Assembly: GCA_032718475.1 (NCBI GenBank) | Contig: JAUCBJ010004830.1 | Span: forward strand, 1-64,000 | Reading direction: 5' to 3' | Source: Nemertoderma westbladi | Lineage: Eukaryota > Xenacoelomorpha > Nemertodermatida > Nemertodermatidae | DNA length: 64,000 nucleotides | Part shown: piece after piece, positions 20,801 through 28,010 of the stretch | Layout: each line of letters begins with the position of its first letter | Numbering within the stretch: the first letter of the stretch is position 1 | Position numbers and translations under genes: made by a program | Notes under the pieces: model-generated | What the model was told of the DNA's origin: nothing | What the model saw: the letters and a program-made list of their open reading frames with translations, nothing else | Databases searched by the model: none

Positions 20801-20983
20801 CCGACGCTTCGTCCGCCCTCTCGCGACGTCAACCTGTCTCTCTCTGCTCGGTCGCACGCCGCTGGGGATACTCGCGATCCCCCTATTACTTTCCGTCGCC
20901 GGTCGTTGCGGTTTACCTATTTCGGCCCTCGCATTATCCGCTGACGGCTGTGGGACACTCCCTGCCCCCCCCCCCTCTCGCTG
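17786..20983 (-). CDS. gag: BEL/Pao gag, aspartic protease and N-terminal RT
   Basis: The frame is open from 20983 to 17786. The first listed codon (20857) is GTG and no ATG lies near the start, so translation probably enters from ORF2. The N-terminal ~330 residues are Arg/Ser-rich and disordered. A DUF1759-type Pao gag domain follows at ~340-520 (PFKFDGSRPEEYLQF, GGPAYDIV). Next is a CHHC knuckle at ~630-643 (CQLHANTFHKTMNC), then an exact CCHC knuckle at ~664-677 (CSRCVKSGHKAREC). A DUF1758-like aspartic protease has the active site VDSGA (D729). The RT N-terminus follows up to KKYVEKGY. The frame then ends at a TAG that falls inside RT; the true continuation is in the -1 frame (next entry). 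All catalytic motifs visible here are intact. Confidence 0.93.
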   Translation of the reverse strand, partial: QREGGGAGSVPQPSADNARAEIGKPQRPATESNRGIASIPSGVRPSRERQVDVARGRTKRRARSEEGRRTVGFNWEVDERSREREYSTDRRRKEDSSRSIAANDRRARTDSEPSIVEMRTESRWGRTPGDCRRPGGTRPGETHYTPREGYTTYQYEDENSREGGRRETLRRNIPTGREYGSRGEDYSRRINFDPEQHMQTVGHTVGLTAHTVGHTERGNVGNRIAWTTGLNPEVAEYIPAGRPEADRPIPVPAQQYDCSMQGHNIYPGEGGIIADRCMGPNILTSTPLPNIPVGGGQGDIPPSQYQQYTPMVARTARPLDENRSCDTDIWRGPLPPMTYPSQRRSRNRTDGTHQTGETIQHPSNPLEAQAIGMATLIDALKTRIELPPVEPFKFDGSRPEEYLQFRQMYSNEILTKNLTQAECLKYLQVYTGGPAYDIVRQYQGIEGGFTTAWRALDREYGHPAKIIRQTLRGITSGGLQDNPVSIKAFANKVEKALIVLKTLDAPYELNASNNITTIAQALPNWLRNKWRKIAFSTRDKKGAEPGLEEMSNFLNYEAELITDPVYSEDSLGKGPKTDHYRPKPEHNTSNALPRLRQSLPYAATQGTASPQANEDKTTSWNGQGNNNNMNKHNPSTSSRPNPVNKNSSDFGTNITAICNALYKEGYDPKSKCQLHANTFHKTMNCRYWQALPRQDQIDYASSNKICSRCVKSGHKARECQEKPVKFGQRRGQTMATSTVGAKKRGTVLLGVVPVRVIGEGNRSVTTLMLVDSGAAFTLVEEWVAEEIGLRTRPSRMAVTTISSKDEILEMRTGRCAIAAVAPGCDYGATIDPIQVIESININARQPTNIEVEQYKFLDDIDFSIPDVDVRKVSIILGMDCPTAHERMQTVFGEDKQSDPVAILIPFGWTLSGPIKSKIPFRMSETSGCMFAGTMQEMGDEGAEEQLKRLLRQDFEGLKETGVGTSVEDKQALQSVEESMTCDEGRYTIGMVWKLPKIPLPDNRGMVLTRLRKLKQTLKRSPEKNEYIHRTIKKYVEKGYGYGERKRYRSTSRTRIEHITCHCTWL

Positions 20984-22764
20984 CTAACTCTCTGTTGTGG
21001 GGTCCTCGTAGCTCCCCCCCACTCGCTACATCTAACTTCGCTACCTCTCTCCCCGCTATTATATACCTCTCTAGTCGACACATCAACCCTACTGCGGTCG
21101 GGTCCATTCACCCCCGCCTCTCCCTCTGCTATTGCGTGGCCTACCAGGCCCTCTACTCCCTCCCTACCAACTACGTGGCCTACCAGGCCCTCTGCTCCCT
21201 GTCTACTAACTACGTGGCCTACCAGGCCCTCTGCTCCCTGTCTACTAACTACGTGGCCTACCAGGCCCTCTGCTCCCTGGTTATGCAGGCCCGACGCGTT
21301 TACATTAATAGCACCCATATTGGAAACGGAATTATTTTGCTCGTTTGGAACAAAGTTATTTGTATTATTCTGCACGACTACGTTATCTGAATTATTTTGT
21401 AAATTCGGGCATAGGTCATTATTTAAATTATTCGAATTATTTTGCGTAATTGCGTTATTTAAATTATTTTGTAGATTCGAATCTGGGTTATTATTTTGAT
21501 TATTTGAATTATTTTGCGTAGCTACATTAATATCAGAATTATTTCCTACATTAATACTAGGGGCTTTCTGATTTAAATTTAAATTACTACCACTATGTAA
21601 AGCATTCCCTGTAATAAAGGTTTGATTAGTGTTGTCCCATACGGTATTATCAATATTAACAACGTCTACTGTACCATTATTATTATTACCCCCCCCGCCC
21701 GTACGGTCGCACCAGTCTTGAGTCTGTCGTGCGGTCCCTGTCAGTGGGGTATTAATAAATGTATCTACGGCCCCCGGCTCCCTAAAAATACTCGAGCCGG
21801 CCCCGCATTCAGACGGCGACGCTCGCACCAGTTGCAGCTCGTGTGCCCGTCTAATCTTATCTCCCGCAAACTCACTCTGCCGTCTCTCTAATTCCTTGCG
21901 CTCTTTTTCAGTCTCTGCCATTCTCCTCTCACGCTCCTGGGTGTCCCTGATGGCCGACTCTGCAGCACTCTTAATGCTCTCCCTTCGTCTCACTTCGCGC
22001 CCCTTGCCTTCCTTTTCCCTTCTCGCTTCATACTCCTTGCGTTCCTTTTCCCTTCTCGCTTCATACTCCTTGCGTTCCTTTTCCCTTCTCGCTTCATACT
22101 CCTTGCGTTCCCTTTCCTCCCTTGCCTCACGCTCCTTGCGTTCCGCCTCACGCTCCTTGCGTTCCCTTTCCTCCCCTGCCTCACGCTCCTTGCGTTCCCT
22201 TTCCTCTCTCGCCTCACGCTCCCTACACTCCCTTTCCTCTATCTCATCATACTCCCTTAGGCTTTTCAAAGCCCTTTCGGCCCTCTCTCCGGTTTCTTTA
22301 AGCAATGCCGCTTCCCTCTCTAACCGCACTCTCCCCTCCTCTAGCCGTTCCTTCATTTCTCTATGACCTTGCTCTGCCATGCTGAGACGGTATGCGGCAC
22401 CTATTTCCCTCACCGCTCTTTCTTTCGCGGAGGATGTAACAGACTTATCGGTTACGACGGACTTCCCCCGCCTTCCCGACCTACCAACTTTCCCCCGCTT
22501 CCCGGAGCTTTCTCCGACCGACGAGGCCGAATCCTCGGGGTTAACCTCGGATTCGCCTCCCTCGAGTCCCCTCCAACCCGCCGGTTTTACTCCCCGGGCA
22601 TCGACCAAGTATGGCCCTATGTACACTGACGCTACGCTAGGTTCCATACTCCCACATTCCCATAGTTCAAACAGTTCCCCGGCAATCTCATGTGCTCTCG
22701 TTTCGGCTAGTTCTCTCTGCCCAAAACGTATTAGATAATTAAAGTGTCTATCCGACTCACCTAG
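20917..22764 (-). CDS. BEL ORF2: coiled-coil, Asn-rich gag extension
   Basis: The frame is open from 22764, directly after the TGA of ORF1 and in the same frame, to 20917; the first ATG is at 22647. The codons before that ATG read like protein (RFGQRELAETRAHEIAGEL), which supports entry by readthrough of ORF1. Content: a basic N-terminus; a long Glu/Arg/Lys coiled coil at ~85-275 with repeats of EAREERERKE/EARREKERKEY; an Asn-rich, low-complexity segment at ~305-445 (NNSNNLNN); and four 13-residue repeats QGAEGLVGHVVSR at ~453-505. Near its end it crosses a G11 run where it overlaps the gag frame by 67 nt. No catalytic domain is seen. A scaffold or particle-assembly role is an inference from composition only. 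Confidence 0.8.
   Translation of the reverse strand, partial: LGESDRHFNYLIRFGQRELAETRAHEIAGELFELWECGSMEPSVASVYIGPYLVDARGVKPAGWRGLEGGESEVNPEDSASSVGESSGKRGKVGRSGRRGKSVVTDKSVTSSAKERAVREIGAAYRLSMAEQGHREMKERLEEGRVRLEREAALLKETGERAERALKSLREYDEIEERECREREAREERERKEREAGEERERKEREAERKEREAREERERKEYEARREKERKEYEARREKERKEYEARREKEGKGREVRRRESIKSAAESAIRDTQERERRMAETEKERKELERRQSEFAGDKIRRAHELQLVRASPSECGAGSSIFREPGAVDTFINTPLTGTARQTQDWCDRTGGGGNNNNGTVDVVNIDNTVWDNTNQTFITGNALHSGSNLNLNQKAPSINVGNNSDINVATQNNSNNQNNNPDSNLQNNLNNAITQNNSNNLNNDLCPNLQNNSDNVVVQNNTNNFVPNEQNNSVSNMGAINVNASGLHNQGAEGLVGHVVSRQGAEGLVGHVVSRQGAEGLVGHVVGREGVEGLVGHAIAEGEAGVNGPDRSRVDVSTREVYNSGERGSEVRCSEWGGATRTPQQRVSSERGGGQGVSHSRQRIMRGPK
20965..20975 (-). other. 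G11 run at the ORF2-gag frame transition
   Basis: On the minus strand, AGG GGG GGG GGG CAG in the ORF2 frame contains the slippery pattern G GGG GGG. The gag frame opens just before the run (TAG at 20986-20984) and the ORF2 frame closes just after it (20917-20919). Moving back one base here joins ORF2 to gag. It may be programmed slippage, a true one-G deletion, or an undercalled homopolymer. Confidence 0.65.
21130..21280. repeat. four 39-bp tandem repeats in ORF2
   Basis: The unit CTACGTGGCCTACCAGGCCC and the following ~19 bp recur about four times at 39-bp spacing, a multiple of three. On the minus strand this gives the 13-residue GLVGH repeats of ORF2. Confidence 0.85.
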
Positions 22765-22767
22765 TCA
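22755..22767 (-). promoter_or_regulatory. TGA-CTAG readthrough context overlapping a GTGAGT splice-donor consensus
   Basis: ORF1 ends with TGA (22767-22765) followed by CTAG, and the same frame stays open for another ~615 codons. UGA-CUAG is the best-known stop context for programmed readthrough in animals and their viruses. The same bases read CTAG|GTGAGT, a near-perfect 5' splice site, so splicing from here to a distal acceptor is a second possible use. Either would let one transcript make ORF1 alone or ORF1 joined to something else. Confidence 0.6.
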
Positions 22768-23325
22768 CTTTCTCAGTCTCACCTCGTCTACCTTTGCCCC
22801 TTCCTTTTTGGCATCCTTTAGCATCCTCCGGGCCGCGATGTAGGCTCGTCGAAGTCGCTCAGAGACCCCGACGTCCTCCTCGCCGACTTCTCCTCCGTCC
22901 CTCCGGGTTCGACGTCGTACCGGCGGCTCCACCGTCGCCGTTCCGGTGGGCCGTCCGTCGCCCTCGGCCTGTAGCTGGCCGGCGACATCGGTACCGATCT
23001 CTCCTCCGTCTCTTCGCGTCCGGCGTCGCACCGTCGGCCCCACCGTCGCCGTTTCGGTGGGCCGCTCGTCGCCCTCGGCCGGTAGCTGGCCGGCGACATT
23101 GGCGCGCCGTTCTCCGTCTCGTGTCGACTCGTCTCCATCTCCCTCCATCTCGCTCCCTTTCTCTCTTGGCTCGACTTCGGGTTCCAGACTCTCCTCGTTC
23201 TGGACTTCCGGTTCGCCCGTTATCGATGGCTCCGGCGTCGTGGGCCTGTATCGCTTGGTCGCGGCCTCGTGGATCGTTTGATCTTCGTCCGGGGTCCGCG
23301 TCGGTGTCTCGCCCAATTCACTCAT
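22765..23325 (-). CDS. BEL ORF1: acidic/basic repeat protein, leader of the polyprotein
   Basis: This 186-codon ORF begins with a true ATG at 23325, 81 bases inside the 5' LTR, making it the first ORF on the genomic RNA. It is rich in Glu, Thr and Arg and contains two copies of a ~37-residue unit (VAGQL.AEGD.RPT.TATV.P.VRRRTRRDGGE), duplicated at DNA level with a 111-bp period. The C-terminus is a basic helix (RRAYIAARRMLKDAKKEGAK). No known domain is recognised. It shares frame with ORF2 across one TGA, so it may be the N-terminus of a larger Gag made by readthrough. Confidence 0.8.
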   Translation of the reverse strand: MSELGETPTRTPDEDQTIHEAATKRYRPTTPEPSITGEPEVQNEESLEPEVEPREKGSEMEGDGDESTRDGERRANVAGQLPAEGDERPTETATVGPTVRRRTRRDGGEIGTDVAGQLQAEGDGRPTGTATVEPPVRRRTRRDGGEVGEEDVGVSERLRRAYIAARRMLKDAKKEGAKVDEVRLRK

Positions 23326-23406
23326 CTCGTCTGGTCGGTGGAGTTCGGCTAGCTAGCAGTGTAGTTCTTAGAGTTTAACTGGGGCGGCAGCTCGGATTTA
23401 GTTACT
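23326..23406 (-). other. leader between 5' LTR and ORF1
   Basis: This is an 81-bp leader where the tRNA primer-binding site should lie. The first bases after the LTR are AGTAACTAAATCCGAG; there is no TGG start complementary to a tRNA CCA end, so the primer is not identified. Confidence 0.6.
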
Positions 23407-23948
23407 GTGACGGGATCCAGGAGGGATCCCGATTTATCCGATGTGGTAATTTAGTCCACGCGTCCCCGCCGTGTATAAGGGTGGAATAAAGTAACTGAGT
23501 TCTGAAGTTCGGTGTATAATAATAATAGGGCATAGGATATAGATATAGATATAATGTGTACAAGGCGGGATACGGTAACTAAAGTCCCGTGATCCCCTAA
23601 CTAAACTAATTGACTACCAACCTACGCTAGCACTGCTACACTGAGATAACTGAATCACTGATTAATAGGTTATTGGTTATATTGCACGGTGGCCTTACTG
23701 CTACTCAATCGATGCCTTTCCCCCCCTCTGATTGGTTAATACCCTTGTTGGCGCCCCGTGGAGTATTCCCGTTCACTCCACCTGTTCTCTCTGGGTTAGG
23801 GGTTTGGCCCCTGACCCTCTATTGTGTGCTTCCTTCCCACTCTTATTGGGATGGCACGAGTTGGTTAATTGCCCAATCTCGTGGCTCCCAATATTGCTTA
23901 TCGGCTTATAACTTTATGGGGTGTTGGCGGGATTGAATAAGCTAACAC
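23407..23948 (-). repeat. 5' LTR of the BEL element
   Basis: This 542-bp LTR is near-identical to the copy at 9474-10014. It is followed on the plus strand by the second CTACT target duplication at 23949-23953. Confidence 0.95.
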
Positions 23949-24870
23949 CTACTTCTAAATGTCATGTTTTGCATATTGGGAATCGTAAACTGGATTAAAG
24001 TGATTATGTTCTCAATGGTAATTGTCTCAAAGTTAAAACTAGTTGTAAAGATCTAGGTATTACCATGTGCAACGATTTAAAATTTAGTAAATACTGTAAG
24101 GAGCAGGTTCTTAGGCATACAAGGTCATAAATATTATATTTCGGTGTTTTTATTCTTCCAATGTGAAATCATTGTTAACTGCTTATAGATCCTACATGCG
24201 ACCATTATTAGAATTTAGTACAGTTGTCTGGTCACCCCATCAGCTTTTCAATATTAAACTAGTTGAATGTGCGCAACATTATTTTACCCGCAGGCTTTCT
24301 AAGAGGTGCAATATCTCATACCTAGATGATAGCTACCTAAATAGGCTGGCATTTCTTAATTTGCAACCTCTCCAAGCTAGGTGTATTATTTTTGATTTGC
24401 GTTTGGTGTATAACATGTGTCATGGTAAAGTAGATATTCAGTTTGGCGATTTTTTCGAGTATGTCCAACGCCCGGGTCTTCGTGATCATAATTACAAGTT
24501 ATACATACAGTCTAGCCGCTTAGTAATCTCAAATAACCGTTGTTCCCAACGTACAGTAAATACTTGGAACAGTTTACCTCACGATGTTGTTAATGCGCCG
24601 AATGTTATCACTTTCAATCATTTGCTTAAGAATGGAGATTTAAGTCATTTGTATAGTTTTAATTAATTATGATTTATCTATACGCCTATTTGCAACCTCT
24701 CAACCTAATTTACATACCTGTACGATTATGATGTTTTTATTTGTTGTGAATGTTTGTAAAATTGGTTTTTACATCTAATTAGTATTTTTAATTTTATCTT
24801 TAATTTTAGTTCGCGATATCAGTTCGTTCAATTTTATCAGTTAGTTCAATTTTAATTCGTAATATCAGTT
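23949..24870 (+). pseudogene. CR1/Jockey-like LINE, 3' half: RT thumb/C-terminal region and 3' UTR
   Basis: This continues the LINE interrupted at 9473. Directly after the CTACT duplication the frame reads on into SKCHVLHIGNRKL, as expected after the FADD motif of RT. An in-frame stop and shift follow, then an intact ORF (24163-24666, 167 codons) with SYMRPLLEFSTVVWSP, SKRCNISYLDD and the terminal RTVNTWNSLPHDVVNAP typical of CR1/L2-type ORF2 C-termini. About 200 bp of AT-rich 3' UTR follows; no clear simple-repeat tail is seen. Confidence 0.85.
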
Positions 24871-24893
24871 TGCCTAAGCGCATCCTGTTAACA

Positions 24894-25009
24894 ATTGCCG
24901 AAATGCAACTATGAGTTGCCGAAATGAATCACTTAGTTGCCGAAATGCAACCTTGTTACCATGTTGCCGAAACGCGGCTATAACGCATGTATCAGTTGCC
25001 GAAACGCGA
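24894..25009. repeat. five GTTGCCGAAA-type repeats
   Basis: The decamer GTTGCCGAAA (first copy ATTGCCGAAA), mostly followed by TGC or CGC, occurs at about 24893, 24915, 24935, 24963 and 24994, at 20-31 bp spacing. It produces a minus-strand AFRQL-repeat reading frame that I regard as accidental. Confidence 0.8.
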
Positions 25010-26246
25010 TGACACCAGATCAAAGCCTCAATTATAGTCATGGTACTGATGGAAAACACAGTATAACGAGTTGATACACTAGTATTTCAAATTATATTAT
25101 TTACTATTATTAAAGTAAATTGAAAAATGTCTAATTGAGGTGTATTTATGAACATTGGTGAAGAATATTTTAAGAAAACGATGGATAAGAAGATAAACGA
25201 TGGAATACAGAGTTTGAATTGTCGGAATGTTGCCCAAAAGGTATTGCAGATTGGATTTCTGGTATGACAATGGCTATTGGTGTGCCTGACCAATAATATC
25301 TTCTTATGCCTCTTCTCCCAGTTACTGCGCACTGCTCATCTAAAGTTGTGGTGAAGGCTTCCGAAACTCACAAAGAACCAATGAACCACAGGCCGAACTT
25401 CTTAATTTGGAATGGATAGACCTTCAATGTAGGCCTGTGGTAATGGATTCGTAAAAAAGAAAAAAAAACTTTGAACTTTGTAAAACCTCAACTAGTGATG
25501 ATATATATGCCCTAGATATTGTTAATTCCAATGGTGAAAGTGACATAGAAAACTTAATTAATGAAAGTGATACTTAATTTTTTGCTCCAGAAAATAATAA
25601 TAAAAATGATGGGATGGATTTATTACCTGTATCTAAATGAAATAATAGAGAACAAGCGAATTAAGAACGACTCAAGATCGGAGTACCAGAAGCACACATT
25701 CACTTCCCTATGCAAGGTTCACCTGTGGCGATGTCTACTAACGGTAGTACCAGACACCAGTAGACCTGTAGTTGATATCCTGGGCAGGGTGGTTAGTTCA
25801 ACTAGTACACAATTACCCAAAGAGTAGGTCGGTGTTGATGTCCCATGGAGGTGGACCACAGTTAGTTCTACTACCGTCAACTGGGGCAACATTGATAGAG
25901 TTGGGTAACATTGTTATGACAAATTTCAAATCATTTGTTTTTGACTTGCCTGCATAACCCTTAATGTTACACTTAGGCTGTACTGGTACCTGGACAGGTC
26001 GGCCGGTATATAAATAATAATATTAAACAATAATAATAATAAAATAAATAAATAAATAATAAATAAATAAATAAATAAATATTAATAATAAATAATAACT
26101 TGAATACTTACTGGTAGGCCTCATAACAGCATAATGTAATTATAATTGCATTATAATTATATTACATTGCATACAGTGCAGTAGTACTGTAGGTTTAACT
26201 GTATTATACCTAATAACCTTATTATCATTTATTAATTTTATACAAC
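25010..26246. other. AT-rich interval with weak coding remnants
   Basis: Near 25480-25560 one plus frame reads an acidic stretch (SDDIYALDIVNSNGESDIE) that could be a transposase remnant. It is broken by stops and I cannot name it. An AATA-type microsatellite runs from about 26030 to 26100. Nothing else is supportable. Confidence 0.35.
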
Positions 26247-26504
26247 ATGGTGCGGACATACACACGTCGTAAGCCAGGGAAACGAGGTTACCAAAATTAT
26301 ACTTCGGAGAGTATGGAAGCAGCAATTAAAGCCATTTCCAAGGGTACATCGATTAAAAAAGCCTCAAAAATCCAGAAAATTCCTTTTGGAACTCTTTGGA
26401 ACCATGTTCACAAATATAAAGATGGGAAAGTTGGGGCACCTATTGTCTTTGCTACATCAATGAATGCAACAAAGTCTTCACGTATAGCATTATCAGTAGT
26501 ATGA
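26247..26504 (+). pseudogene. psq-type helix-turn-helix fragment of a pogo/Tigger-like transposase
   Basis: An 85-codon ORF opens with ATG (MVRTYTRRKPGKR) and contains YTSESMEAAIKAISKGTSI, KKASKIQKIPFGTLWNHVHK and VGAPIVF. This is the pattern of the psq (pipsqueak) helix-turn-helix DNA-binding domain at the N-terminus of pogo-superfamily and related proteins. The ORF stops shortly after the domain and no DDE domain follows, so it is a truncated copy. It could also be a domesticated DNA-binding domain exon, but no splice context supports that. Confidence 0.6.
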
Positions 26505-26898
26505 TAAACAACTTAAATAAAACAGCGTCTGCCATAGTCTACCATGTTAAAGAATTTGCCGAACGGCTCTTGCCCCGCCTACTTACTATGATTACCATTG
26601 TGTCACCCCGCCCACTTACTATGGTTACCATTGTGTATATGTAACATATGTCACCACTGTGTATATGTGACATGTGGTATAAGGCCAGTCCGCAGACGGA
26701 AGTAATTTAATTAATTCGTGTCTACCGGTTGGTGTTTGACCTTGAACCGCAATAGGTAAAACCCAATATCGCTAAGCAACAAGTTGTAGGGCGAGCCGCG
26801 AATTGAGTGTAAGGTTATAGTATTTATAATATTATTTTTAATTTGATTATTATACTTAAATCCATCACCATTACTATTTTAAAATTTGATGTTGCAGG
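26505..26898. other. spacer upstream of the virus-like cassette
   Basis: No gene is seen. Two short direct repeats occur near 26575-26630 (CGCCCACTTACTATG-type and ACCATTGTGT). A TATAAGGCCAGTCCGCAGACGG string near 26690 resembles a core promoter, and a TTTTAAAATTTGATGTTGCAG string ends at 26897, just before the first ORF of the next element; it could be a 3' splice site. Both are guesses. Confidence 0.3.
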
Positions 26899-28003
26899 TT
26901 GTCTCGCCCGAATTACACCTACCGTGGTTACACGCTATCCTGCCCGACATGCTCTGATGATTTTGAAAACTTCGATTCATATATCGAACATAGTTGCCAT
27001 CAAAACCATTACAATTCCCGCAAACGCAAACATAACCAAAAACAATCAGAACCGACATTTCAACCGGATCTCAACGTTGGTTCGCCTGTAAGCATTACAA
27101 ACAGCTCAGATACACCCAACGAAGGTTTTCATCTCTCAAAAACATGTCACGAATCACGCGTTCAGGAATTTACTCATAATGTACCATCTAATGAGATGTA
27201 TCTGGATGTGCCGAATTATTTAAATTATATGGGGATATATGCTTCGCGCGCTTTTAACATGGGTGCATCGGCTTTTATTGATATGTTTTATAAAGTGTGG
27301 GTGATTGCTTCGGTGATAATGGAACGTGATGATGCTAATTATACTCTACAAGAAGAATTCCATTTTACTTCAATCGGTACAGATAATTATATTGAAAATA
27401 GCTCGGATTTTGACGAATGACTACACAGTCATTTCCCATATCGGTGAAAAAATATCACAATTTATTAGGCGGGGTAGCGGTTGGAAACTTGTAACTCTAT
27501 CGCGCATCAAACTTACTATTGCGTCATACTTGCGATCGGTATATCGTTTTGGACATAGCGGTGATGCCAACCAATCAATCCCGACAAAATTAAAAAATAA
27601 AGATTGTATAATAAATGTACCATGTAATGAAGGTGAATGTTTTAAGATAAATTTTGAAAAAAATAATCCAAATTATTTAATAAATTTATTGTATTTCGAT
27701 AGAAGTAGCGAAAAAATTCCCTTTCTACGACAACCGAGCGCTAAAAAAGCTGAAGGTAAAAGATTGCTAAATTTATTGCTTATTGAATGTCAAAATTTAA
27801 CCTCAACAAATCACATCGTCGGGGTTTCTAACTTAAATAGATTATTTAATGGTCGCGGGGAAGGCAATAGCGACACTCATTGTCATCATTGTGAGCGGTG
27901 TATTCGTGGCTTCTACAGTCCAAATGCGTTAGAACGTATGGGTATGAACGTTGGGCGCAAACGTAAAAAGCGAAATAATAAATGTCGTGATATTTTTATG
28001 TAA
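26899..28003 (+). pseudogene. Polinton/adintovirus-like PolB N-terminal module with zinc fingers, frameshifted
   Basis: Two overlapping frames (26899-27420 and 27326-28003) together read like the N-terminal, non-catalytic region of the large PolB proteins of Polinton/Maverick-type elements. Visible blocks: a zinc-finger start (LSCPTCSDDFENFDSYIEH), FIRRGSGWKLVTLSRIKL, SIPTKLKNKDCIINV with CNEGECF, HIVGVSNLNRLF and the Cys/His pair CHHCERCIRGFYSP. The frame change falls between 27326 and 27420. The first codon listed is TTG; the true start is not clear. The DNA polymerase catalytic domain is absent: the frame stops at 28003 and the capsid-like ORF starts 8 bases later. Either the module is a separate gene in this element or the polymerase was deleted. 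Confidence 0.6.
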
Positions 28004-28010
28004 CTTAACA

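Larger units (their letters stand above)
9474..23948 (-). mobile_element. BEL/Pao-type LTR retrotransposon, 14.5 kb, very young, with extra ORFs
   Basis: This is a complete LTR retrotransposon lying on the minus strand. It has two near-identical LTRs (9474-10014 and 23407-23948), a CTACT target duplication and a polypurine tract next to the 3' LTR. Coding order on the minus strand is ORF1 (23325-22765), ORF2 (to 20917), gag-protease-RT start (to 17786), RT-RNase H-integrase (to 14754), a hairpin minisatellite, then an extra ORF (13260-10717). The DUF1759-like gag, the DSGA protease and the YVDD reverse transcriptase identify BEL/Pao. The LTRs differ by eye at one base and one C-run length, which implies recent insertion. 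At 14.5 kb it is much longer than the 5-10 kb usual for BEL elements; the excess lies in ORF1/ORF2, the minisatellite and the extra ORF. No TGG-starting primer-binding site is visible just inside the 5' LTR. Confidence 0.95.

Noticed and set aside
24874-25059. Minus ORF with AFRQL repeats
   Set aside because: Comes from the GTTGCCGAAA repeats and has no further support.
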